Shown in pieces: positions 35,770-43,662 of a stretch of 64,000 nucleotides of DNA. The translations under genes and the position numbers were made by a program. The notes beneath the pieces were generated by a model. That model did no database searches. It was not told the origin of the DNA and saw only the letters and a program-made list of their open reading frames with translations. The stretch is from positions 835,001 to 899,000 of the forward strand of contig NZ_CP015348.1 in assembly GCF_002109325.1 (NCBI RefSeq), read 5' to 3'. Position 1 is the stretch's first letter, and each line of letters starts with the position of its first letter. The DNA comes from Sporosarcina ureae (lineage in GTDB: Bacteria > Bacillota > Bacilli > Bacillales_A > Planococcaceae).

Positions 35770-36537
35770 TTACTCGGTCTTCTCAAGGGGAACCTCGATT
35801 TGTGCTGGCATTTGCTCTCCTTTCGAATAAATTTGCGGTACCTTCCCTCTAATCAAGCCAATAGCGATAGGGATTTTCTGCTCTACGACACTCTTGCTTG
35901 TCGCTAATGGAACGATGATCTGTACATTCACTTTCAACAACAAATTTACTTCTACATAGGCATTGTTAATACCGAATTCTCGTATATCAGTTTCAACATT
36001 TGCATGTACATCCCCTACAACATGGAAACGGATAGGAATTTTTGGACCCAAGTTACCAATTAAGGGAATATTGGTTGCTTGCCCAAGTGGAACAAAAAAC
36101 ACGATGCCCTGTTCCTTTTGCATACGATCGGGATTGTATTCAAGATCGCCAAGTGGCGGTAGCATATCCAGATCTCCGCCCTCTGCTCGCTCTAGATGAT
36201 CTTCTACGAGCTGATGTATTTCGGACATAACTTGGCTAATGATTTCTGCATTGAACTTCGTCGTCACCGTGTCGGTTGTATCGTCGGGGACGTTTTCAAT
36301 AATTTCATTGACATCATAGACACTGGTAGATCGATTATTGATTGCCTGGCTGATGACGTGACTGGCTATTTTCTGGGTTTGCACTTCGGCGTACTGTGTA
36401 TAGATCGGCGTTAGTTGTTTGTTGACGGTATAGAAAAATATCGCCACCCCTACTAAAACGGTTGGGATGACAAATCGTAGTATGGTTTTGCCATAATTGT
36501 GTCTCTTTGGCCGTTTTTGATTCGTATAAAACCGCAT
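35770..36537 (-). CDS. yunB: Sporulation protein YunB
   Basis: A 255-residue protein with a basic N-terminus and one membrane helix (about residues 20-42), then an extracytoplasmic domain (FFVPLGQATNIPLIGNLGPKIPIRFHVVGD, NNAYVEVNLLLKVNVQIIVPL). This matches YunB, a mother-cell sporulation protein of B. subtilis under sigma-E. Its presence indicates a spore former. It is divergent from nothing nearby and lies upstream of the lysine leader on the same strand. Confidence 0.88.
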   Translation of the reverse strand: MRFYTNQKRPKRHNYGKTILRFVIPTVLVGVAIFFYTVNKQLTPIYTQYAEVQTQKIASHVISQAINNRSTSVYDVNEIIENVPDDTTDTVTTKFNAEIISQVMSEIHQLVEDHLERAEGGDLDMLPPLGDLEYNPDRMQKEQGIVFFVPLGQATNIPLIGNLGPKIPIRFHVVGDVHANVETDIREFGINNAYVEVNLLLKVNVQIIVPLATSKSVVEQKIPIAIGLIRGKVPQIYSKGEQMPAQIEVPLEKTE

Positions 36538-36584
36538 AAAAACGCCTCCTACATCACATTATGCGAAGTAGGAGGCATACATAA

Positions 36585-37964
36585 CTAGCGTTCATTGAAA
36601 TATTTTCTGCCGTACCAACCGAGTACATCACGAAGCATTTCCGGCATGACATATTCTTTCTTTGCTTCTTTTAATAAAGGATAGAAAAAGCCGAACGTGA
36701 ACATATCAAGCGTCGCCAGTGTGTAGTTTTCCCCAGGCTTCACTAATCGATTTCCGGCGAATAATTGCCCTTCATGATTGACATATAAATGCTCATGAAT
36801 CATGCTGCCCATTAATGTACCACGGAAACCAAGCCCCTTGATTGGAAGCTCTGTCCACTTTGGATCAAGCGATTGCTCGTAGATTGTCAGCAGTTCTGCC
36901 CCATCTAAATGAACAAGACATGGATTGATGGGATGCGGTAATAAGGAATGTAAGTCACCTTTTGTAATCCATCCTTCCTCTAGACTACCAAGGAAAATCC
37001 CTGCATTAAATAATGCACAGTCAGCATCCAAATAGTCGAGTAACGCCCGACCAAACAGTGAAGATAATGGACTATCTCCTGTTAAACGCTGTGATAACGG
37101 TGAAGGATTATAAAATACCGGGACTTGTAAAGTTTCTTCCCCTTCAGCAAATAAATCATTCACCTGTTTTATGTCTTCTTCGGACATTTCCATCATTTGC
37201 GTTGGGAACACTTCTGCTTTCATATGAATCACTTGATTCGTCATGCGGTCCACATCTACTTGCACATGTCCGACATAATGACCGAACTTTTCAGCAGCCG
37301 CGATCAATGTGTCATCAAACCATTCACCGTTTTGCAATAAATGATGTGTATGGCCGCCCAAAATAACATCAATTTCTGGGCATTGTTCAGCTAGCAGACG
37401 ATCTTCATGAATACCTAAATGGGAGAGGCAAACAATCACATCACATTGAGGGCGCAAGTTACGCGCTACTTCTTGTAATGCTATATGCGGTTCAGTAACA
37501 CTCCAGCCTAGTTGTTCATAAAACGCGTAATACGGAGCTGTAGCCCCTATAACACCGACACGCACGCCTTCTGCAGTCTCAAACACTTTAGACGTTTTTG
37601 CCCAGTGAGGCAGCTCTCCATCTTGATATTTTAAGTTGCAGAGCACTACATCGAAATTCGCATCTTCATATAATGTATTCAACGCTTCCTTGGACATGGT
37701 GATTCCTTCATTGTTGCCGATCGTTACAGCGTGGTATCCTGATTTATTTAATAATTCCACATTTCCTTTACCTTCTGTTCCTTCTGTGAATGGGTGAGAT
37801 CTGTCAATATGGTCTCCGATATCAAATAAAAAACATGCTTCGCCATTGTCTGCCGCTTGCTGCTTACGCTGCGAGAGGAAATAGCGAATTTGCGGCCAGT
37901 TTTCAAAATGACTATGTACATCATTCGTATGATAAATGTGAATTGTCGCTACGGTTTCCTTCAT
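36585..37964 (-). CDS. yunD: Metallophosphoesterase / 5'-nucleotidase family protein YunD
   Basis: A 459-residue protein of the 5'-nucleotidase/UDP-sugar hydrolase class. All five metallophosphoesterase motifs are present: IYHTNDVHSHFE, DIGDHIDRS, TIGNNEG, VCLSHLGIHED and LGGHTHH. The C-terminal nucleotidase domain follows from about residue 270. There is no signal peptide, so it is probably cytosolic. The start is inside the end of yunE; ATG 37964 is preferred over TTG 37979. Confidence 0.88.
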   Translation of the reverse strand: MKETVATIHIYHTNDVHSHFENWPQIRYFLSQRKQQAADNGEACFLFDIGDHIDRSHPFTEGTEGKGNVELLNKSGYHAVTIGNNEGITMSKEALNTLYEDANFDVVLCNLKYQDGELPHWAKTSKVFETAEGVRVGVIGATAPYYAFYEQLGWSVTEPHIALQEVARNLRPQCDVIVCLSHLGIHEDRLLAEQCPEIDVILGGHTHHLLQNGEWFDDTLIAAAEKFGHYVGHVQVDVDRMTNQVIHMKAEVFPTQMMEMSEEDIKQVNDLFAEGEETLQVPVFYNPSPLSQRLTGDSPLSSLFGRALLDYLDADCALFNAGIFLGSLEEGWITKGDLHSLLPHPINPCLVHLDGAELLTIYEQSLDPKWTELPIKGLGFRGTLMGSMIHEHLYVNHEGQLFAGNRLVKPGENYTLATLDMFTFGFFYPLLKEAKKEYVMPEMLRDVLGWYGRKYFNER

Positions 37965-37969
37965 AAGTG

Positions 37970-38794
37970 TCAACCCCAAATCCCTTCATAAATGGAACGC
38001 AGTCCAAAGATGAGTAAAATGATGCGTATGACTAAAACCAAAGTTTCTGATTTCATTCTGCTATTTAAGTACGCTCCGAGCATCCCGCCAAAATAAGCTC
38101 CTGGCACAACAGGAATCGTATAGAGCCATGGTACGTGACCTAGTGAAATATGTGAAATCGAGTTGACGATGGCTGATAAAAATACCATGAGCATCGATGT
38201 CGCGACAGCCACGTGTGGTGGGAACAAGAATAGTAAAATCATGGCTGGCACTATCATCGTACCTCCACCAATTCCGAATAATCCCGAAGTAAATCCAATG
38301 AATAATGCTAGTAGAATCGCAAACCATATTGGATAGCCATAGATATGTGTTTTGCCCTGCGGATCAGTAAACTTCATTTTCTTGCCATTGTCAACAAACC
38401 ATCGAATCGGTTTTAAATATTTTCTTGTTAATAACAGTGTAGATAAAACAATGAGCAATATACCAAAATATAAATTAAATGATTGCAAACTCAAGTTTTT
38501 ATTAATCAACGCACCGATTATGATGCCCGGAATACTCGCTACAAAAAATAGAAATGCGCTTTTATAATCAATAGTTTTGACTTTCATATATGAAACTGTC
38601 GAACCAAGTCCGTTCGCGATCATCATAATGACCGACAAACCGACTACACTCTGCGGCGTAATATCGGGAATCATGCCGAGGTTCAGACCGACAAACAATG
38701 TCACTGGAACTAAAATGGTTCCGCCTCCAAGGCCTGCGATGGAACCAATTACACCCGATGCCAATCCAATTAAAGCGAGTACTACAAATTCCAT
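37970..38794 (-). CDS. yunE: TauE/SafE family anion exporter YunE
   Basis: A 274-residue membrane protein with about eight helices and the duplicated TauE/SafE motif (SGVIGSIAGLGGGTILVP in the first half, SGLFGIGGGTMIVPAMI in the second). The family moves sulfite, sulfoacetate and similar anions. It overlaps yunF by one base (TAATG) and yunD slightly, so yunF-yunE-yunD is one operon. Confidence 0.9.
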   Translation of the reverse strand: MEFVVLALIGLASGVIGSIAGLGGGTILVPVTLFVGLNLGMIPDITPQSVVGLSVIMMIANGLGSTVSYMKVKTIDYKSAFLFFVASIPGIIIGALINKNLSLQSFNLYFGILLIVLSTLLLTRKYLKPIRWFVDNGKKMKFTDPQGKTHIYGYPIWFAILLALFIGFTSGLFGIGGGTMIVPAMILLFLFPPHVAVATSMLMVFLSAIVNSISHISLGHVPWLYTIPVVPGAYFGGMLGAYLNSRMKSETLVLVIRIILLIFGLRSIYEGIWG

Positions 38795-39654
38795 TACTGA
38801 TCCTCCTCAAACAAATCCATTTGCTTCGTAAGCGGCTGACCATATTCTATGTTGACTAAACTTGCAAACTGTTTAGCGTTCTTGGCTGCATGCTGACCAG
38901 AGTTATTATTAAAAATGACAAAAACTTCTTCTGCTTGCTTCTCGAGATGTTTGACGATTTCACTCATACTCTCTAATTCTTTATTGTTATAATCATAAAG
39001 ATAGCGCACTTTACGCCATGCTTTACTATCCCCCATCGTATTGACCCAACCTTTATCATTCCGTCCGTGGAGACGTAACAGCACTTTTTTATCCGTCGCA
39101 ATCGGTACAAGTGGCACACTTCCATCTCCCACTTGCGGCTCATCGCAGACGACATGAATGACGTTTAGACCGTTCAAGAAATCCAGTGTCTTCTCTTGAT
39201 ATGCAGGTGAGTACCAAGTTTGATTGCGAAATTCGACGGCAATGGGCAACGGTTGTAATTGTTCGTGAACATAACGAATGCGTTCGACGTTTTCCTTCTT
39301 GCAATCGAACCAAGGTGGAAACTGTACAAGCACCATCGCAAGCTTACCCGCTTCGACAAATGACGTCATCGACAATTTAAATTGTGTGAACATCTCTTCT
39401 TCAGAATCATACGGTAGTTTTCCACGCTGATGACCTGTGATGCCTTGATACGCTTTCACAACAAATTGGAAATTAGCAGGCGTTTCCTCATTCCACTTAT
39501 CCATTACTTTCTTTGATTGTATCGCATAAAACGTCGAATCTAGCTCAACAATCGGAAAATGTTTACTATAATCTACAAGTTTTTTATTCGCAACTGTATT
39601 TTCATTATATAGGCTTGGATGGTCTCCCCATCCAGTCAGGCCAACATGTATCAT
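38794..39654 (-). CDS. yunF: DUF72 protein YunF
   Basis: A 286-residue TIM-barrel-like DUF72 protein (IHVGLTGWGDHPSLY, HFPIVELDSTFYAIQS, FQFVVKAYQGITGH, VLVQFPPWFDC, VEFRNQTWYS, FVIFNNNSGQHAAKNA). Function unknown. It is first in the yunF-yunE-yunD operon; GGAGGGGGAC precedes ATG 39654. Confidence 0.9.
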   Translation of the reverse strand: MIHVGLTGWGDHPSLYNENTVANKKLVDYSKHFPIVELDSTFYAIQSKKVMDKWNEETPANFQFVVKAYQGITGHQRGKLPYDSEEEMFTQFKLSMTSFVEAGKLAMVLVQFPPWFDCKKENVERIRYVHEQLQPLPIAVEFRNQTWYSPAYQEKTLDFLNGLNVIHVVCDEPQVGDGSVPLVPIATDKKVLLRLHGRNDKGWVNTMGDSKAWRKVRYLYDYNNKELESMSEIVKHLEKQAEEVFVIFNNNSGQHAAKNAKQFASLVNIEYGQPLTKQMDLFEEDQ

Positions 39655-39782
39655 GGAAAGTCCCCCTCCTTTTACCTTTAACTTAGTGTATCATATCTTA
39701 TGTATTTTCGGAAAAATCGCACGTGCAGACTAGGCTTTACTCTATTGTATTTCACTTGATGTAATTGGTTTCATTTCCAATT

Positions 39783-39818
39783 AAAAAAGCGTCTCGAGAT
39801 AAGATTCTCGAAACGCTT
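39783..39818 (-). terminator. Terminator after the rhodanese gene
   Basis: AAGCGTTTCGAGA pairs with TCTCGAGACGCTT around ATCTTA (one mismatch), followed by a T-run on the minus strand. Confidence 0.9.
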
Positions 39819-39827
39819 CTTCTATCA

Positions 39828-40181
39828 TTAGCCTTGCCACGCGCTCATTCCACCACGTACATTCGTTACATTCACGAACCCTGCTTTTTTCAGCTGTGTT
39901 GCCGCATTTGAACTGCGCATGCCGCTTTGACAGATGACTATGACTTCTTGATCTTTCTTCAATGTCCCCATTTTATTCGAAAGTAGATTCAATGGGATAT
40001 TCTTAAATTCCTTTATATGACGTCCTGTATATTCTGCCGGTGAACGTACATCGATTAACTGGACGTTTCGCTCATTCAGTCTATCTTTTAATTGTTCAGT
40101 CGAAATTGTTTGCACACCTTTTGCAGGTTTCATTCGCCAAACTACTAAGCCGACGATGAGTGCTATAATAATCCATCCCAT
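39828..40181 (-). CDS. Membrane-anchored rhodanese
   Basis: A 117-residue protein with an N-terminal membrane helix (MGWIIIALIVGLVVW) and a single rhodanese domain. The active-site loop is CQSGMRSSNA, with the catalytic Cys. VQLIDVRSPAEYTGRHIKEFKNIPL is the usual N-terminal part. It probably handles persulfide sulfur at the membrane. It is third in an operon with glutaredoxin and a 50-residue membrane protein, and AGGAGGCGCC before ATG 40181 is strong. Confidence 0.9.
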   Translation of the reverse strand: MGWIIIALIVGLVVWRMKPAKGVQTISTEQLKDRLNERNVQLIDVRSPAEYTGRHIKEFKNIPLNLLSNKMGTLKKDQEVIVICQSGMRSSNAATQLKKAGFVNVTNVRGGMSAWQG

Positions 40182-40196
40182 ACTTGGCGCCTCCTA

Positions 40197-40349
40197 TTAG
40201 TGAGTCCATTCTATGATGACGAGGATCACACCCATCACCGCAAATGCTATGTTGCCAATACAAAAGCGTGGAAATAACTTCTTTTCCATCTCTTCAGCCG
40301 TTTGAATTGTGCAGCCTCGGTTAAATACAATCTGTTTGAATTTATTCAT
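40197..40349 (-). CDS. 50-residue membrane protein between glutaredoxin and rhodanese
   Basis: An open frame from ATG 40349, which overlaps the glutaredoxin stop codon (ATGA). It begins MNKFKQIVFNRGCTIQTAEE, and the C-terminal half is one membrane helix (CIGNIAFAVMGVILVIIEW). Two cysteines, one in the basic head and one at the helix start, are notable given the persulfide-related neighbours. It is followed 15 nt later by the rhodanese start. No family is recognised. Confidence 0.75.
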   Translation of the reverse strand: MNKFKQIVFNRGCTIQTAEEMEKKLFPRFCIGNIAFAVMGVILVIIEWTH

Positions 40350-40582
40350 GCGTCGAGTGCAGCTTGAATACTTGCTGGATCAAAGCCAATTATCCATTTA
40401 CCATTCAGCTGTGTTTGTGGAACGCCCATCTGACCCGTTATTTCCATTAGACGCTCACCTTCTTCAGGATTTGTAGAGACATTGATCGTCTCGTAAGGTA
40501 CATGGATTTCATCTAGATAATTCGTCATCATCGTACAATAAGGGCAAGTAGATGACACATATACAGTTGCTTTTTCAGACAT
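40346..40582 (-). CDS. Glutaredoxin-family thiol oxidoreductase
   Basis: A 78-residue glutaredoxin/NrdH-like protein with the redox motif STCPYCTMMTNYLDE and the cis-Pro region GVPQTQLNGKWIIGFDP. ATG 40582 is chosen (AGAGGAG upstream); the longer frame back to 40660 covers the promoter. It is first in a three-gene operon with the small membrane protein and rhodanese. Confidence 0.9.
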   Translation of the reverse strand: MSEKATVYVSSTCPYCTMMTNYLDEIHVPYETINVSTNPEEGERLMEITGQMGVPQTQLNGKWIIGFDPASIQAALDA

Positions 40583-40615
40583 GTAAAAAACTCCTCTCCA
40601 TTTGTTTATATATGT

Positions 40616-40644
40616 ATTATATACCCCGTAAGGTATATAATCAA
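40616..40644 (-). promoter_or_regulatory. Promoter with a CsoR/CstR-like operator in its spacer
   Basis: TTGATT (complement of 40639-40644), a 17-nt spacer and perfect TATAAT (complement of 40616-40621). The spacer and edges form ATATACC-N4-GGGGTATAT, a G/C-tract inverted repeat like the operators of CsoR/CstR-family repressors. Rhodanese and glutaredoxin targets favour CstR (persulfide sensing) over copper. No csoR/cstR gene lies in this window. Confidence 0.65.
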
Positions 40645-40737
40645 TGAATTGATTTAGCAATAGGATGGTGTTTGTCTTTCATATAATACATGCTATTATA
40701 TAGAGAGGATCAATTACATACGAAAGGATGGAGGAAA

Positions 40738-41295
40738 ATGAGTGACGTTCTATTGCACCAAATTTTGAGCGAAATGAAAAGCATTAAAACTGACGTCTCT
40801 GAGATTAAGTTAGATGTTAGTGCACTCAAGTCAGATGTTAGTACGCTTAAGTCAGACGTTAGTACGCTCAAGTCAGATGTTAGTACACTCAAATCAGACG
40901 TTAGTACGCTTAAGTCAGATGTTAGTACACTCAAATCAGACGTTAGTACGCTTAAGTCGGATGTTAGTACACTCAAGTCGGATGTTAGTACGCTTAAGTC
41001 AGATGTTGGCACACTCACGTCGGACGTTGAAATACTCAAGACTAATGTCGATGTCCTTAATACAGAAATGGTAGAAGTGAAAAAGGAACAGCAACTGACA
41101 AATAAACGGTTATCTTCTATGGAAAGTAAACAGGATATTATCTACCAGCAAACTGGATCCTTAATGGAAACACAAACCAAAACCCTCTCTTTACTCGAAC
41201 AACTCCAATCAGATGTTGAATTCACCTATCAAAAAACCGCGATGAATGATTTAAAAATCAACCGTATTGAAACACATTCCATTCACAAACACTAA
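40738..41295 (+). CDS. Heptad-repeat coiled-coil protein
   Basis: A 185-residue cytosolic protein. Residues about 25-100 are ten near-identical heptads of the type LKSDVST, forming an ideal continuous coiled coil. The following region (VEILKTNVDVLNTEMVEVKKEQQLTNKRLSSME) is a more diverged coiled coil. At the DNA level the repeats are 21 bp each (40809-41040). GGAGG precedes ATG 40738; the frame back to 40690 is unlikely. Function unknown; such proteins are often misnamed from phage tail or methyl-accepting homologues. Confidence 0.8.
   Translation: MSDVLLHQILSEMKSIKTDVSEIKLDVSALKSDVSTLKSDVSTLKSDVSTLKSDVSTLKSDVSTLKSDVSTLKSDVSTLKSDVSTLKSDVGTLTSDVEILKTNVDVLNTEMVEVKKEQQLTNKRLSSMESKQDIIYQQTGSLMETQTKTLSLLEQLQSDVEFTYQKTAMNDLKINRIETHSIHKH
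40809..41036 (+). repeat. Tandem 21-bp coding repeat (about 10-11 units)
   Basis: Units read GATGTTAGTACGCTTAAGTC with synonymous changes at a few positions. Two adjacent units are repeated as a 42-bp pair, indicating recent unit duplication. Unit number could vary between strains. Confidence 0.9.
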
Positions 41296-41305
41296 GTAGA
41301 CAAAT

Positions 41306-41343
41306 AAAAAACAAGCGTGTCTGGATGGACATACTTGTTTTTT
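41306..41343. terminator. Terminator between the coiled-coil and nitronate monooxygenase genes
   Basis: AAAAAACAAG and CTTGTTTTTT with an inner TGTC/GACA pair around TGGAT; symmetric A and T runs make it bidirectional. Confidence 0.88.
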
Positions 41344-41373
41344 ATCGTAAATCGATTCATTTTTCCCACTGTA

Positions 41374-42354
41374 TTATCTGCTCGCTGTGTTCACTCGATC
41401 TCCTACCAACCGATCTTTTGCCTCATTGTATTGCTGAGCCAATTGAGCGACGTAATCTTTTGTAGGTTGTACTTTATCGATAATACCAATTCCTTGTCCA
41501 CAACCCCAAATATCTTTCCAAGCTTTTTGACCCGCATCCCCACCGAAGTTCATTTTACTTGGATCACTTTCTGGCAAGTTTTCAGGATCTAAGCCCGATG
41601 CACGAATAGATGTAGCTAAATAATTCCCGTGGATACCTGTGAAGTAATTGCTATACACGATATCATCCGAAGTTGCGTCTACAATTGCTTGTTTATATTC
41701 GTCAACTGCTCTTGCTTCTTCAGTGGCGATGAATGGCGATCCGATGTATGCAAAGTCTGCACCCATTGCTTCAGCAGCTAATACGCTTCCGCCAGTTGCG
41801 ATGGAACCCCCTAGCACTAGTGGTCCATCAAACCATTCACGGATTTCTTGAACGAGTGCGAACGGGCTTTTCGGACCAGCATGACCACCCGCTCCTGCCG
41901 CTACCGCAATTAAACCATCTGCCCCTTTTTCAATAGCTTTTTTCGCGAACATATTATTGATGACATCATGCAAAACGATACCACCGTAACTATGCGCTGC
42001 CTCATAGACATCTTCTCTCGCACCAAGAGATGTAATAATGATCGGAACTTTATACTTTACACACAGCTCCATATCTTCTTGCAATCTTTCGTTGGATCGG
42101 TGAACGATTTGGTTGATCGCAAATGGTGCGGCTGGTTTAGTAGGATTTTTGGCATTATAGTCCGCTAATTCTTCTGTAATCTCAATCAACCACTCTTCAA
42201 ATTGTGCAACTGGTCTTGCGTTTAGAGATGGCATAGAACCAATTATTCCTGCTTTACATTGCTCAATCACAGTCTTAGGATTACTAATAATAAACATCGG
42301 GGAGGCAATCACCGGAAGACTCATACTGTTTTTCAATTCTACTAAATTCATCAT
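41374..42354 (-). CDS. Nitronate monooxygenase (2-nitropropane dioxygenase family)
   Basis: A 326-residue FMN-dependent TIM-barrel enzyme. It has VIASPMFIISNPKTVIEQCKAGIIGSMP, VAAGAGGHAGPKSPFALVQEI with the catalytic-type His, and VLGGSIATGGSVLAAEAMGADFAYIGSPF, which binds FMN phosphate. The family oxidises nitronates or acts as an enoyl-type reductase; the substrate is uncertain. ATG 42354 (or 42351) is chosen because AAAGGAGAG precedes it; the open frame to 42501 runs through the operator palindrome. Confidence 0.88.
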   Translation of the reverse strand: MMNLVELKNSMSLPVIASPMFIISNPKTVIEQCKAGIIGSMPSLNARPVAQFEEWLIEITEELADYNAKNPTKPAAPFAINQIVHRSNERLQEDMELCVKYKVPIIITSLGAREDVYEAAHSYGGIVLHDVINNMFAKKAIEKGADGLIAVAAGAGGHAGPKSPFALVQEIREWFDGPLVLGGSIATGGSVLAAEAMGADFAYIGSPFIATEEARAVDEYKQAIVDATSDDIVYSNYFTGIHGNYLATSIRASGLDPENLPESDPSKMNFGGDAGQKAWKDIWGCGQGIGIIDKVQPTKDYVAQLAQQYNEAKDRLVGDRVNTASR

Positions 42355-42450
42355 AAACACTCTCCTTTTATCGTAAGCGCTTTCAAAATGCATTCTGTGT
42401 ATTTCTGTTACTAACGTAAAAACCGTACTCTTCAAAACTCCTACATCGTC

Positions 42451-42472
42451 AATACATGTATATACATGTATT
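42451..42472. promoter_or_regulatory. 22-bp perfect palindrome, probable MarR operator
   Basis: AATACATGTAT followed immediately by its exact reverse complement, between the nitronate monooxygenase gene and marR. The core ATGTATATACAT recurs at 43132-43143 upstream of the thioesterase gene. Confidence 0.75.
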
Positions 42473-42522
42473 TTACTTGATTTTTTTGAGTTGTCAATCA
42501 ATTTATGAATGAAGATTCATTT

Positions 42523-42996
42523 TCATGTCGATAAACTTTTGATCTCTTCTATTACTTTCTGTAATGAGGCCAACTTCTCCAGTAAATCCATATACTCTGT
42601 TTTGCCAATAGAGCCTTCAATTTGTTCCTGTACTTGCATCCAAATAGGCGTAGCGTTATTTAATTTCTCATACCCTACATCTGTTAACGTAACGACTTTT
42701 ATTCGCGAATCCTGTTTCGCTCTCTTGATCTGTACATATCCTGAATCGTTTAAAATATTTAAATTACGCGTGACGGTCGTTTGATCCAACAACATAATTT
42801 CACCTAATTTACTAATGGATATGTCTGGTGTTGCATAAATATTGCCTAGCATATAATATTGGGTGATTTTTAATCCAGTAGGTTTCAACAGTTGGTTGTA
42901 CAGTTGTGTAAGTGAACCGGATACCGTACGGAGATTAGCACTGGCGCATACATCAATAATATATTTTGCTTGTTCTTGATCCAAATCCTTTTTCAC
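42523..42996 (-). CDS. MarR-family transcriptional regulator
   Basis: A 157-residue winged-helix protein. The recognition region is ISISKLGEIMLLDQTTVTRNLNILNDSGYVQIKRAKQDSRIKVVTLTDVG. Helical dimerisation arms lie at both ends. GTG 42996 follows AGGGGTG. It sits between two putative targets, each with the same palindromic core upstream, so local control is likely; the ligand is unknown. Confidence 0.88.
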   Translation of the reverse strand: MKKDLDQEQAKYIIDVCASANLRTVSGSLTQLYNQLLKPTGLKITQYYMLGNIYATPDISISKLGEIMLLDQTTVTRNLNILNDSGYVQIKRAKQDSRIKVVTLTDVGYEKLNNATPIWMQVQEQIEGSIGKTEYMDLLEKLASLQKVIEEIKSLST

Positions 42997-43073
42997 GACA
43001 CTCACCCCTTCTTTCAAATGTAGATAGCTAACTTTCTAATGAGCCTTGACATTTTATCCAACACTATATTAGG

Positions 43074-43083
43074 GTACATGTAC
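43074..43083. promoter_or_regulatory. Palindrome GTACATGTAC upstream of marR
   Basis: A 10-bp perfect palindrome about 80 nt upstream of marR, sharing ACATGT with the two longer sites. It may be an autoregulatory half of the operator set. Confidence 0.35.
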
Positions 43084-43131
43084 GCATATTCTTTTTACAG
43101 TTGGGTTCATAGCAGTATGCGTTACACATAT

Positions 43132-43143
43132 ATGTATATACAT
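43132..43143. promoter_or_regulatory. Second ATGTATATACAT operator, upstream of the thioesterase gene
   Basis: A 12-bp perfect palindrome identical to the core of the site at 42451-42472, about 40 nt upstream of ATG 43184 and overlapping the probable promoter region. Confidence 0.65.
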
Positions 43144-43183
43144 GTAATAGAAGTATATCATGGAAATGGAGGGTAAGAAGAGG

Positions 43184-43594
43184 ATGAAAGAACTTAATTT
43201 ATTGGACGGTTTGGACTTAGAAGATACGCTGATTGGTGCATTGGGAATTACTTTTAAAGAACTAGATCCAGACAAAGTCGTCTGTGAAATGCCGGTAGGA
43301 CCGAAAACCGTTCAACCGATGGGATTATTGCATGGAGGTGCGTCCGTGGCGCTCGCTGAGACAGCTGCTAGCATTGCCGCCGCTTTAAACTTGAATCCAG
43401 AGACACATTATCCAGTTGGGCTAGAAATCAATGCGAATCATATACGGGGTAAAAAAGATGGCATAGTTACTGCTACCGCCACCCCTTTCCATAGAGGCCG
43501 CACCTCAATGGTTTGGGACATTCAAATTACAGATGAAGCAGGTAAATTAATCAGTGTGTCCAGATGCACAATTGCCGTTGTTGAGAAAAAATAG
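43184..43594 (+). CDS. PaaI-family hotdog thioesterase
   Basis: A 136-residue single hotdog-fold protein with GLLHGGASVALAETAASIAA (the central helix with catalytic Glu) and RTSMVWDIQITDEAGKLISVSRCTIAVV. It probably hydrolyses an aryl- or acyl-CoA. ATG 43184 follows GGAGGG by 10 nt; ATG 43160 is an alternative. It is divergent from marR and shares its operator motif. Confidence 0.88.
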   Translation: MKELNLLDGLDLEDTLIGALGITFKELDPDKVVCEMPVGPKTVQPMGLLHGGASVALAETAASIAAALNLNPETHYPVGLEINANHIRGKKDGIVTATATPFHRGRTSMVWDIQITDEAGKLISVSRCTIAVVEKK

Positions 43595-43614
43595 GTCAAG
43601 CTACTATCTTCATA

Positions 43615-43656
43615 TAAAAAAACCCTGTTCGCACCAGTAGATGCGAACAGGGTTTA
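43615..43656. terminator. Terminator between the thioesterase gene and sufB
   Basis: AAACCCTGTTCGCA and TGCGAACAGGGTTT form a perfect 14-bp stem around eight bases, with A-run before and TTAATTG after; between convergent genes. Confidence 0.9.
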
Positions 43657-43662
43657 ATTGTA

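Noticed and set aside
40710..41039. Open frames on the other strand and frame of the heptad-repeat gene
   Set aside because: Repeats of 21 bp keep several frames open. Only the + frame at 40738 has a ribosome site and a non-repeat, gene-like C-terminal part.
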